In this document: positions 1 through 6,537 of the stretch, piece after piece
Position numbering within the stretch: the stretch's first letter is position 1
How the letters are laid out: every line of letters begins with the position of its first letter
Source of the DNA: Chloroflexota bacterium
GTDB lineage: Bacteria > Chloroflexota > Anaerolineae > 4572-78 > J111
Length of the DNA: 8,517 nucleotides
Direction: 5' to 3'
Assembly: GCA_003695455.1 (NCBI GenBank)
Contig: RFJF01000325.1
Coordinates: 1-8,517 of the forward strand
Position numbers and translations under genes: made by a program
Notes under the pieces: model-generated
Told to the model about the DNA's origin: nothing
What the model saw: the letters and a program-made list of their open reading frames with translations, nothing else
Databases searched by the model: none

Positions 1-569
1 AGATCAACATCTTCATAATAGGCGTAAAAATCCTCATCGAACAAGCCAATTTCATCCAGCATAACCCGCCGATACAGGGCCGCTCCTGCGCACGGACCAA
101 ATACCTCGCCCGGCTCACACCACGCCGAAACCGGCTGTCCCCAGGCCCGGTTCCACCCAAAACCCGCCCAATCAACCACAATGCCCGTTGAATCCAGCAC
201 ATCCGGCACATCCCACAAACGCATCTGCGCAGCTACCATGCCCACATCGGGCTCGATTAAACCGGCTACCATCTCCCGTAAAAAATGCATATTGGGGCAG
301 GTATCGTTGTTGAGGGTGACGATGTACCGTCCTCGCGCCGCCCGGATGCCAATGTTGTTGGCTGTAGCAAACCCAACGTGCGGTCGCTGCTCAATGAGCC
401 GCACCTGTGGATAATGCATAGCCACCCACGCCGCCGAACCGTCCAGTGAGCCGTCATCCACAAAAACAATCTCAAAATCACGGTACGATTGCCGGGTCAG
501 GGCTTCCAGGCAGGTGGGCAGCCATTGTCTTCCGTTCCAATTGGTGATGATGACGCTGGTTTCCGGCAC
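1..569 (-). CDS. Family 2 glycosyltransferase, N-terminal part (runs off left edge)
   Basis: This is an inverting GT-A glycosyltransferase of the rhamnosyltransferase-like GT2 group, expected to move a sugar from a nucleotide donor to a growing glycan at the cytoplasmic membrane face. The 189 complete residues visible open with the nucleotide-binding strand (TSVIITNWNGRQWL, residues 4-17), followed by FVDDGSLDGS (36-45), GFATANNIGIRAARG (66-80) and the DXD-type metal site LNNDT (86-90). The canonical acceptor/catalytic motif YYEDVDL lies at the very edge (E186, D187, D189). The start is GTG at 569, chosen because AAGGGAG sits four bases upstream and the GT2 fold begins at once. The missing C-terminal part lies outside the window. 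The gene is divergent from the GT2 gene at 663 and shares a 93-base spacer with it. The family assignment is very secure. The sugar and acceptor cannot be told from sequence. Confidence 0.93.
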   Translation of the reverse strand, partial: MPETSVIITNWNGRQWLPTCLEALTRQSYRDFEIVFVDDGSLDGSAAWVAMHYPQVRLIEQRPHVGFATANNIGIRAARGRYIVTLNNDTCPNMHFLREMVAGLIEPDVGMVAAQMRLWDVPDVLDSTGIVVDWAGFGWNRAWGQPVSAWCEPGEVFGPCAGAALYRRVMLDEIGLFDEDFYAYYEDVD

Positions 570-573
570 AGAA

Positions 574-580
574 CTCCCTT
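574..580 (-). promoter_or_regulatory. Ribosome binding site deciding the GTG start at 569
   Basis: On the minus strand the sequence AAGGGAG lies four bases before the GTG at 569. It is a good match to the anti-Shine-Dalgarno sequence. No ATG near here would give a full GT2 N-terminus, so this site fixes the non-ATG start. The spacing is slightly short but workable. Confidence 0.6.
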
Positions 581-584
581 GAGG

Positions 585-641
585 GGCAAATTTGTTTTGC
601 TGCCACCCTGATATTATGCTAAAATGGCGTATTGAGCAAAC
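585..641. promoter_or_regulatory. Putative divergent promoter region between the two GT2 genes
   Basis: The only AT-rich stretch in the 570-662 spacer is at about 611-625. Read on the plus strand, TTGTTT (592-597) and TATGCT (615-620) are 17 bases apart and resemble -35 and -10 boxes for the operon that starts at 663. Read on the minus strand, CATAAT (618-613) matches five of six bases of the -10 consensus, with a weak TTTGCT (640-635) 16 bases upstream. The two -10 candidates overlap, so the two directions could compete for polymerase. This is consensus matching by eye, and the consensus for this organism is not known. Confidence 0.35.
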
Positions 642-662
642 CATGCCCGCCAGAAATCGCCT

Positions 663-1556
663 ATGGATTTGTCAATCATCATTCTCAACTGGAACGCCGC
701 CGATGATACCCTCCGTTGTCTGCAAACCCTTGCCGGCTGGCAAACCCTGCGTCCGAAGATTTGGGTAGTAGATAATGCTTCCGGTGACGATAGCATAGCG
801 CGTCTTACCCAGGCATTTCCGGGCGTAATGCTCATTCCAAGCAAAAAGAACCTCGGTTTTGCTGGCGGCAACAACCGCGCTCTGACCGAAATCCTCAAAA
901 CAGGCGATGATGTGCCCATTCTGCTATTGAACAATGACGCTTATATAGCCGAAGCCGATGTACAAACCTTGCTGGACACCCTGCGCGCCAGCCCTTCTGC
1001 CGGATTTGTGGGACCGCTACTGGTTGACGCCGACCAACCCAGTCGCATCCTTTCGGCAGGGGGGCAGAACCCGGTCATGCATTTGCGCTCGCACGCGTCC
1101 GGTCGTCTGCCCAGTGACGTGCCCTTCGCCGTTGATTACGTACCCGGCACGGTGTTGCTGACCGCCGCCATCGTGTTCCAGCAGATTGGCTTGCTGGATG
1201 AACGTTACTTTTTCGGTATGGAAATGGCCGACCTGTGCCATCGGGCAGGACGGGCGGGTTGGAAAAGCCTCATCAACCCCCGTGTGCGAGCCGGCCACAC
1301 CATCAGCCGCTCGGCAAGGAGGCGTCGCATCCTGCACCCGTACTACATCTCGCGCAACCGGTTCCTGTTTTTGCGAAAACACTTCCCCCGTCGGGCCGAC
1401 CTGTTTGTCTTTTGGAGCGGCTACAGTTTGCTGTTGAGCTTAAAAATGGCTGCAACCGGCCAACACGATACCGCCCGCGCAGTGTGGCTCGGCCTGCGCG
1501 ACGGTTTGCGCGGTGTGACCGGCAATCGAAACGGCTACTTTTTGGAGACGCCATGA
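663..1556 (+). CDS. Family 2 glycosyltransferase
   Basis: This 297-residue protein is a membrane-associated GT2 sugar transferase of the rhamnosyltransferase-like type. Visible motifs in order are LSIIILNWNAADDTLRCL (3-20), VVDNASGDDS (35-44), NLGFAGGNNRAL (63-74) and the DXD-type LLLNNDAYI (87-95). The helix region FFGMEMADLCHRAGRAGWK (183-201) follows, then a basic, hydrophobic C-terminal section (YYISRNRFLFLRKHFP, 227-242) of the kind that holds these enzymes at the membrane. The usual E-D-x-D of this last core motif reads E187-M-A-D190 here. Start: ATG 663 is the first in-frame start after a stop at 633-635 and leads directly into the GT-A fold. No good Shine-Dalgarno sequence precedes it. 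The stop overlaps the next start (ATGA, 1553-1556), so it is the first gene of a translationally coupled four-gene operon. The donor and acceptor are unknown. Confidence 0.93.
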   Translation: MDLSIIILNWNAADDTLRCLQTLAGWQTLRPKIWVVDNASGDDSIARLTQAFPGVMLIPSKKNLGFAGGNNRALTEILKTGDDVPILLLNNDAYIAEADVQTLLDTLRASPSAGFVGPLLVDADQPSRILSAGGQNPVMHLRSHASGRLPSDVPFAVDYVPGTVLLTAAIVFQQIGLLDERYFFGMEMADLCHRAGRAGWKSLINPRVRAGHTISRSARRRRILHPYYISRNRFLFLRKHFPRRADLFVFWSGYSLLLSLKMAATGQHDTARAVWLGLRDGLRGVTGNRNGYFLETP

Positions 1557-2560
1557 CTCGGCCATTGTATCACCTGACCATTCTGCCGCCTCCCCTGTCC
1601 GGCACCGAGGCGGTGTCTCAGGAAGTGGCCGCCCTGCAAGCCCGCTTCGGCGGCGAGCTGGTGTACCTCAACCCCAATCGCCGTCTGCCGCTTCCTCTGC
1701 CGAGACTAGCCTTCGGCTGGCAAATGGCGCCCCGCCTGCGTGCGCTGGAAACATCGCACACCCTGCATCATATTTTCAATCCGGACCCGTTCCCCTTTCC
1801 CATTTTAAAAATTCTGCGAAGACCCACCCTCTACACCCTGACCGGCGGTATCATTGACGCACCAAGCCCCAATTTCTTCTCCAAACTGGCAATGGTGGTT
1901 GTGATGGATGAACGTAGTTGGCAAACGTTACGCAATCTGGGCCTGCAAAACGTGTCACTGGTGCGGCCCGGCATCAACACGATGCGCTTTGTCCCCTCCC
2001 CTCCCCCGCCGTTGGAACCGATGCGTCTGCTGGCCGGCTCGGCCCCGTGGACAGAGGCGCAGTTCGCCAGCAAGGGAGTCAACATCCTCCTGGAGGCAGC
2101 CCGGCAAAATGCCAACCTGCATCTGGTTTTTTTGTGGCGCGGGGTGTTATGGAATGAAATGATGAAGCGAGTGCGCACACTCGGCCTTGAACGGCAAGTG
2201 ACCATCATTAACAAGAGGGTTGATGTAAACAGCGTCCTCGCCACGGTGCATGCTGCGGTGGCGCTTTCTACCGATGCCCGCATCATCAAACCGTACCCAC
2301 GTTCGTTATTAGAATCGTTGGCGGCGGGTCGTCCCGTGCTGGTCAGCCCCCAAATTCCGATGGCCGATTACGTGACGCAAAGAGGGTGCGGGTTGGTGGT
2401 GGAATCGGTGAGTACGGAAGGAGTTCTGACAGCCGTTGAAATGTTGACTGCCAACTACGCGCAAATTCAGACCAGGGCTCAAGCCATTGGCGCACGTGAT
2501 TTTTCGCAGGAGGCGATGGTTTCAGCCTACGGCCAATTGTATCAAACTATAGAGCAATGA
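1553..2560 (+). CDS. GT4-like (GT-B fold) glycosyltransferase
   Basis: This is a 335-residue retaining-type glycosyltransferase of the GT1/GT4 superfamily with two Rossmann-like halves. The N-terminal acceptor half opens with YHLTILPPPLSGTEAVSQE (6-24). The donor half starts near 157 (MRLLAGSAPWTEAQ, 157-170) with the conserved donor-binding lysine probably K174 in FASKGVNILLEA. The C-terminal signature KPYPRSLLESLAAGRPVLVS spans 246-265. In most GT4 enzymes this is an E-x7-E motif. Here the first glutamate is K246 and the second is E254, a variant I recall from a subgroup of GT4-like proteins. A proline run (PSPPPPLEP) links the halves at about 148-156. The start is ATG 1553, with GGAG at 1544-1547 five bases upstream and overlapping the previous stop. 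The frame is open back to 1235, but that stretch lies inside the upstream GT2 gene and does not look like a GT4 N-terminus. The substrate is unknown. Confidence 0.88.
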   Translation: MTRPLYHLTILPPPLSGTEAVSQEVAALQARFGGELVYLNPNRRLPLPLPRLAFGWQMAPRLRALETSHTLHHIFNPDPFPFPILKILRRPTLYTLTGGIIDAPSPNFFSKLAMVVVMDERSWQTLRNLGLQNVSLVRPGINTMRFVPSPPPPLEPMRLLAGSAPWTEAQFASKGVNILLEAARQNANLHLVFLWRGVLWNEMMKRVRTLGLERQVTIINKRVDVNSVLATVHAAVALSTDARIIKPYPRSLLESLAAGRPVLVSPQIPMADYVTQRGCGLVVESVSTEGVLTAVEMLTANYAQIQTRAQAIGARDFSQEAMVSAYGQLYQTIEQ

Positions 2561-2571
2561 CAGGATGAACC

Positions 2572-3399
2572 ATGGATGTTACCATCGAGCAGAAAATCCG
2601 CGATTTGCAACCGTGGTACCATGATTTTTCGGCGTTGGGGTTAGCCACCCGCACCGTTGAATCCAGCCGTTCTCCGCTGCAAAATCTGTTTCAAAACCTG
2701 AATCTGTTGGCTCAAGGTTTGCGACAGCGCGGTTTGGGCAACTACGTCGAGAAGCGAGATGTTCTCTCATTGCGGAGACTCTTCAGAAAGAACCCGGATT
2801 CACATTGGGTCAACCAGCGCCACAAAGAAGCTATTTTGGTGCCGATGCTGACCAATACCCTGTCGAAAATCGGGTCGGAGCCACGGTGTTTGGATTTGTT
2901 TTGCGCCGACGGTTACTACACCTGTTGGATGAAAAAACGTTCGCCCGATGCGCACGTTACCAGCATTGACCTGGATGCCCGCCACCTTGAACGAGCGCAA
3001 TTTGCAGTTGACGCGCTGGGTCTGAACCACGGCGTGGAATTCAAAAGAGAAGACGTGCTGAATTTTGTTCAACAAGCTCCGGCTTTTGATCTGATTTTTT
3101 GCACCGGCGGCCTGTATCATCTGGAGAACCCGCAACAATTTTTACGGAATCTGGGTCGAACAAATAGCAAATTTCTGATTGTGCAAAGTGTCGTCACCCT
3201 CACCACTGAAGATGAGAATTTTTTTGTAACCCCCGCCCCCGGCTGGAAACACGGCAGCCGGTTTACCCACGCCGCGCTCAGAAAATGGCTCATCGAGAGT
3301 GGCTGGCATATTGAGCAGGAAGCCCGCAACACCCTGACCGGCAACCCCCGCCTGCTCGACCGGGGCTCCAGCTACTTCCTGTGCCGCAACAGCCAATGA
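2572..3399 (+). CDS. Class I SAM-dependent methyltransferase (DUF1698/CmoB-like group)
   Basis: This 275-residue Rossmann-fold methyltransferase presumably methylates a sugar or the end of the glycan, given that it sits between glycosyltransferase genes. An N-terminal extension of about 100 residues contains IRDLQPWYHDFSALGLAT (9-26), which resembles the lead-in of CmoB/DUF1698 proteins. Motif I is CLDLFCADGYYT (106-117), with D108 and the DG pair at 113-114. The SAM ribose-binding acidic residue is probably D133 (SIDLDA). REDVLNF (159-165) and FDLIFCTGGLYHLENP (172-187) are motifs III-IV. The ending DRGSSYFLCR (263-272) also resembles that family. Start: ATG 2572 with AGGA at 2562-2565, six bases upstream and eleven bases after the previous stop. 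The 3' end overlaps the next ATG (ATGA, 3396-3399). A tRNA-modifying role as in true CmoB is possible but less likely in this context. Confidence 0.85.
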   Translation: MDVTIEQKIRDLQPWYHDFSALGLATRTVESSRSPLQNLFQNLNLLAQGLRQRGLGNYVEKRDVLSLRRLFRKNPDSHWVNQRHKEAILVPMLTNTLSKIGSEPRCLDLFCADGYYTCWMKKRSPDAHVTSIDLDARHLERAQFAVDALGLNHGVEFKREDVLNFVQQAPAFDLIFCTGGLYHLENPQQFLRNLGRTNSKFLIVQSVVTLTTEDENFFVTPAPGWKHGSRFTHAALRKWLIESGWHIEQEARNTLTGNPRLLDRGSSYFLCRNSQ

Positions 3400-4616
3400 A
3401 AATCCTGCACGTGGTTCACAACTACGCGCCGTCTATTGGCGGCTCGCAGTGGTTCGTCAAAAAGCTGTCGGAGCAACTGGTGGCCCAGTTTGGAGATGAT
3501 GTGACCGTCTTCACCACCAACGCCCTCGATACGGCGCCCTTTGCCGGGCGCGGCGGCAACTTTCTGCCGCCCGGTACGGAAGTCATCAACGGGGTGACGG
3601 TGCGCCGCTTCGCCATTGATACCCGCTTTGCCCTGGCCCGCAAAGCCGCCTCGGCTCTGGCCGACAGGCTGCACCTGCCGGGGTGGGACATTCTGCGCGC
3701 CCTGCATCAGGGACCGATTGTGCCGGGGCTGGCTCAAGCCGTGGCTCACAGCGGCGCGGATGTGGTTATGGCGATGGCCTTTCCGCTGTGGCATATGTTT
3801 GTAACCCAATCCGGCGCGCGGCAGGCGGGTATTCCGCTGGTGTTTACGGGCGCGCTCCACCCCGCCGGCGGCTGGAATTACGACCGCCCTATGATTTTTC
3901 GGGCCATTCGCCGGGCGCAGGCGTACATCGCCCTCACTCCATTCGAGAAGGAATTTCTGACCGGGCGCGGCCTCCCCGCTGAACGCATCGCCATCATCGG
4001 TGGCGGGGTGACTCCCCCGCCGGACGACGCGCCGCTGCCGGAAACAATGCGGACCGGGCTGGGCCTTTCGCCGGACGCGCCGCTGATTCTGGCCCTGGGA
4101 CGGCAGAACCGGCGCAAACGGTTTGAGCTTCTGCTGGAGGCTATGCCCGCCGTGTGGCAGAAATTTCCGGAGGCGAAGTTGGTTTTGGCCGGGGCCGCTG
4201 ATGAATCCACGCCGGTTTTACGGCAATTTGGCGATGCGCGGGTTGTGGTTCAAAATGATGTGCCGGAAGCGGAAAAACACGGCTTGCTTTCGGCGTGCGA
4301 TGTACTGGTACTGCCCTCCACCGAGGAATCATTTGGTATTGTCTTTGCCGAGGCGTGGTGGCACGGCAAGCCGGTCATTGGAGCCAGGGTGGGGGCGGTC
4401 GAATCGCTAATTGATGAGGGGGAAGACGGTCTGCTGTTTGAATATGATAATCCACACAGCCTGGCCCAAGCCATTTCAGACTTGCTGGCCAAGCCGGAAC
4501 AGAGAAAAAAAATGGGCCAGGCCGGCCGGAACAAGGTTCTGCAAAACTACACCTGGGAAGTTGTTAGCCACAAGGTCAGGGGGATTTATGAGGCGGCGGC
4601 CGGGAAGAGGGGATAA
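3396..4616 (+). CDS. Family 4 glycosyltransferase
   Basis: This 406-residue retaining GT-B glycosyltransferase has a complete set of GT4 motifs. The N-terminal half has ILHVVHNYAPSIGGSQWFVK (3-22), with the glycine pair at the acceptor/donor cleft, then DDVTVFTTNALD (34-45). The donor half begins near 228 (APLILALGRQNRRKRFELLL), with R236 and K241/R242 placed to bind the nucleotide-sugar phosphates. The E-x7-E signature is intact in STEESFGIVFAEAWWHGKPV (308-327), with E311 and E319. Start: ATG 3396, which overlaps the upstream TGA by four bases. An in-frame GTG at 3381 would add only five residues and has no ribosome site, so coupling to the methyltransferase is preferred. The gene is the last of the plus-strand operon and is followed by a possible terminator. 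It is clearly richer in G+C than its neighbours: by-eye counts are 41/60 at 3541-3600 and 45/60 at 4021-4080. The sugar specificity is unknown. Confidence 0.95.
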   Translation: MKILHVVHNYAPSIGGSQWFVKKLSEQLVAQFGDDVTVFTTNALDTAPFAGRGGNFLPPGTEVINGVTVRRFAIDTRFALARKAASALADRLHLPGWDILRALHQGPIVPGLAQAVAHSGADVVMAMAFPLWHMFVTQSGARQAGIPLVFTGALHPAGGWNYDRPMIFRAIRRAQAYIALTPFEKEFLTGRGLPAERIAIIGGGVTPPPDDAPLPETMRTGLGLSPDAPLILALGRQNRRKRFELLLEAMPAVWQKFPEAKLVLAGAADESTPVLRQFGDARVVVQNDVPEAEKHGLLSACDVLVLPSTEESFGIVFAEAWWHGKPVIGARVGAVESLIDEGEDGLLFEYDNPHSLAQAISDLLAKPEQRKKMGQAGRNKVLQNYTWEVVSHKVRGIYEAAAGKRG

Positions 4617-4643
4617 GGGTTATGGTTTCAGACCTTATTTTTT
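4613..4643 (+). terminator. Weak intrinsic terminator at convergent gene ends
   Basis: ATAAGG (4613-4618, including the stop codon of the GT4 gene) can pair with CCTTAT (4633-4638) around a 14-base loop. Six T residues run from 4638 to 4643. In the plus direction this has the shape of a Rho-independent terminator, though the stem is short and AT-rich. In the minus direction no T-run follows the stem. The element overlaps the last codons of the opposing methyltransferase gene. The two genes are only 18 bases apart. Confidence 0.35.
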
Positions 4644-5444
4644 ATAAGCCACAATCAAATCCTGAAAGCTCAAATAATTGCTCCGGCCACACCACGAACC
4701 ATAGTGAATGGACGGCGTAATGGACAATCCCACCGAATCGTACAGCCGTAGAATCGTGGCTTCATCGTGGGCGATGGCGTCTTCCGGCAGGGCGGGGTTG
4801 CTGGTCCAGTAGCCGCCCATATCGTGCTTAATATCCAAAACGCTTTTTCCGGCCTCAACCAATGCCGCCGATTCCTCATTGCGCAGAAAATAGGAAATCA
4901 AGCATCGCCCCACACCGCTTTTGAGCACGCGGGCTACTTCGCGCAAATAATTCTCCAGGTCTGGCGGCACAAAGTGGGTAAAAACCGAGCCTAACACCAC
5001 AAAATCAAAGCTTTCATCGTCAAAGGGAAATTTGTATTCGGCGGCGGGGTAGGTCCCTTCCGGATTGTAACGCTGATTGTACACATCGGCCCACTGAAAG
5101 TGAAAGTTGGGATGGTTGGCCGAGATTTTTTCCCGGCACCACTGAACGCCCACTTTGTTTATATCAAAGCCCTCGTACCGTCCCTGTTCGTTCAAATAGT
5201 CAATTAAAGGAATGGTTTTGCGGCCAATGCCGGAGCCTACATCGAGTATTTTTTCTGAGGGCTTCAGGTGGCACAGCTCAATGTAGTATTTAAGGAACTC
5301 CTGCCCGTTGGCTTTGAAGATGGCCGGGTCTTTGGGTCCATCAAACATCAAACGCCGGGGGGGGATGAGTGGCTCCCGGCGGCCCGCAACATAGTCAAGC
5401 AGGTCAAGGAGGGTATACTTAATGTCGTTTATTAGCCTTTCCAT
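4635..5444 (-). CDS. Class I SAM-dependent methyltransferase
   Basis: This 269-residue Rossmann-fold methyltransferase ends a three-gene minus-strand unit. Motif I is KILDVGSGIGRKTIPLIDYL (65-84), a textbook glycine-rich SAM loop with D68. The acidic ribose contact is in YEGFDI (90-95). FQWADVYNQ (116-124) and FDDESFDFVVLGSVFTHF (141-158) complete the core. The SVFTHF stretch is typical of a methyltransferase group often found in polysaccharide loci. An N-terminal helix-rich lead of about 60 residues precedes the core. Start: ATG 5444 with AAAGG about ten bases upstream, giving a 13-base gap to the GT4 stop. A TTG at 5468 would add eight residues and overlap the GT4 gene by 11 bases but has no ribosome site, so it is less likely. 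The substrate is unknown. Sugar O-methylation or chain capping is inferred from context. Confidence 0.87.
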   Translation of the reverse strand: MERLINDIKYTLLDLLDYVAGRREPLIPPRRLMFDGPKDPAIFKANGQEFLKYYIELCHLKPSEKILDVGSGIGRKTIPLIDYLNEQGRYEGFDINKVGVQWCREKISANHPNFHFQWADVYNQRYNPEGTYPAAEYKFPFDDESFDFVVLGSVFTHFVPPDLENYLREVARVLKSGVGRCLISYFLRNEESAALVEAGKSVLDIKHDMGGYWTSNPALPEDAIAHDEATILRLYDSVGLSITPSIHYGSWCGRSNYLSFQDLIVAYKK

Positions 5445-5457
5445 AGCCGGATTGCCT

Positions 5458-6531
5458 TTATAAATCAAGCTGGTTTAAAAGCCCTTCCAGACGCGGTTTA
5501 ACCGCAGAGGGCATAAAGTCTTGCAATCGCCTGTTTTGACCGGCAATTATCTCCGCCCGCAGAGCGTGGTCTTCAACAACCAGACCCATCAGTTCAGCGA
5601 TTGCGGCAAAGTTTTTTTTGCTAATCAAAATTCCGCTTCCGCCCAACGTTTCAGGGATGGCGGCGGCCTTGTAGGCAATAATGGGCACTTCAAAATACAT
5701 GCTTTCCAGCAGGGGGATGCCGAAGCCTTCGTGCTCGCTCATGCTCAGGTAAATATCGGCTATCTGGTAATAGGCCCGCCAGTCTTTGGGCAGGGTGTGG
5801 CCGGTGAAAAAGACATCGCGCAGGGCCAGCCGTTGAACCAGTGTCTGCAAATAGTTGAGATAGCGCTCCATTCCCCCGGCCGCGCCCATTAGAAACAGGC
5901 GCGCTTCAGCGTTTACAAACTGCTTGAAGTAATAAAAGCTCAGGATTACGTCTTCAAGGCGTTTGTTGGGTGATATCCGGCCTACAAATAAAATATTAAC
6001 CCCTTTTTGCCAGCGTTTTAAGATTTTGCGCTCCGCCCGGCCTTTAACGCGAGCCGGGTTAAAAATGATGGGCAGTACACCCGTTTGCTCCCAATTGTTT
6101 GCTTGCAGTTCGCGGCAGTTATAGGCTGAATCGCCCCACCCGGCTTGCACAAGAGGACGCAGCTGGCTCAACTGGGCGCGGCCTGTTCGAGCGGCCTCCC
6201 AATAAACATTGTTGATTCCGGCAAACCAGGCGTGGGGGGTAATGTTGTGATAAATGAGCACCTTCCGGCAGGGCAAAGCCTTCAACCAATCCATTACAGT
6301 CTGAGAGTAGTTTAGCGAAAAATGCAACAGCAAAACATCTGCCGCAGAAGCGCGCCGGGTGTAGGCAGCCATCGATTCAATCCGCTCTGGAAAGCGGTCC
6401 GGCATCTGCTCGCAAACGATCCGGCTGTGGTAGCCCATGCCCCTCAGCATATCTTGCAGGTTCAATATCTGGTTGGTAATGGAGCTTCCCGGGGAAACGT
6501 TGGTGTGAAACTGGTCAATCCGAAGGGTCAT
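5458..6531 (-). CDS. Family 4 glycosyltransferase
   Basis: This is a 357-residue GT-B glycosyltransferase. The N-terminal half begins RIDQFHTNVSPGSSITNQIL (4-23), where the serine-rich turn takes the place of the usual GG loop. A polar stretch LIYHNITPHAWFAG (92-105) probably lines the acceptor site. The donor half starts at ILFVGRISPNKRLEDVI (180-196), with R185 and K190 as expected for nucleotide-sugar phosphate binding. SMSEHEGFGIPLLESM (263-278) carries an intact E-x7-E pair, E268 and E276. Length and layout are normal for GT4. Start: ATG 6531, six bases after the stop of the coiled-coil gene, with no clear Shine-Dalgarno sequence, so translation probably depends on coupling. By-eye base counts (26/60 at 5581-5640, 31/60 at 6301-6360) make it AT-richer than the plus-strand GT4. 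The sugar is unknown. Confidence 0.94.
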   Translation of the reverse strand: MTLRIDQFHTNVSPGSSITNQILNLQDMLRGMGYHSRIVCEQMPDRFPERIESMAAYTRRASAADVLLLHFSLNYSQTVMDWLKALPCRKVLIYHNITPHAWFAGINNVYWEAARTGRAQLSQLRPLVQAGWGDSAYNCRELQANNWEQTGVLPIIFNPARVKGRAERKILKRWQKGVNILFVGRISPNKRLEDVILSFYYFKQFVNAEARLFLMGAAGGMERYLNYLQTLVQRLALRDVFFTGHTLPKDWRAYYQIADIYLSMSEHEGFGIPLLESMYFEVPIIAYKAAAIPETLGGSGILISKKNFAAIAELMGLVVEDHALRAEIIAGQNRRLQDFMPSAVKPRLEGLLNQLDL

Positions 6532-6537
6532 AAGCAG

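Noticed and set aside
1235..1552. N-terminal extension of the GT4-like gene by an earlier in-frame start
   Set aside because: The stretch lies within the well-supported GT2 gene in another frame, its translation is low-complexity and unlike any GT4 N-terminus, and ATG 1553 has a ribosome site and the expected fold start.
1831..2289. Open frame of 152 codons on the minus strand
   Set aside because: It is antisense to the GT4-like gene and shows no domain or ribosome site.
3381..3395. GTG start at 3381 for the plus-strand GT4
   Set aside because: It adds five residues before a typical MKILHVV start and has no ribosome site. The ATGA overlap at 3396-3399 is the more usual coupling.
3372..3860. 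Open frame of 162 codons on the minus strand
   Set aside because: It is antisense to the GT4 gene at 3396-4616 in G+C-rich sequence and its translation has no recognisable motif.
5445..5468. TTG start at 5468 for the second methyltransferase
   Set aside because: It would overlap the upstream GT4 gene by 11 bases and lacks a Shine-Dalgarno sequence, while ATG 5444 is preceded by AAAGG.
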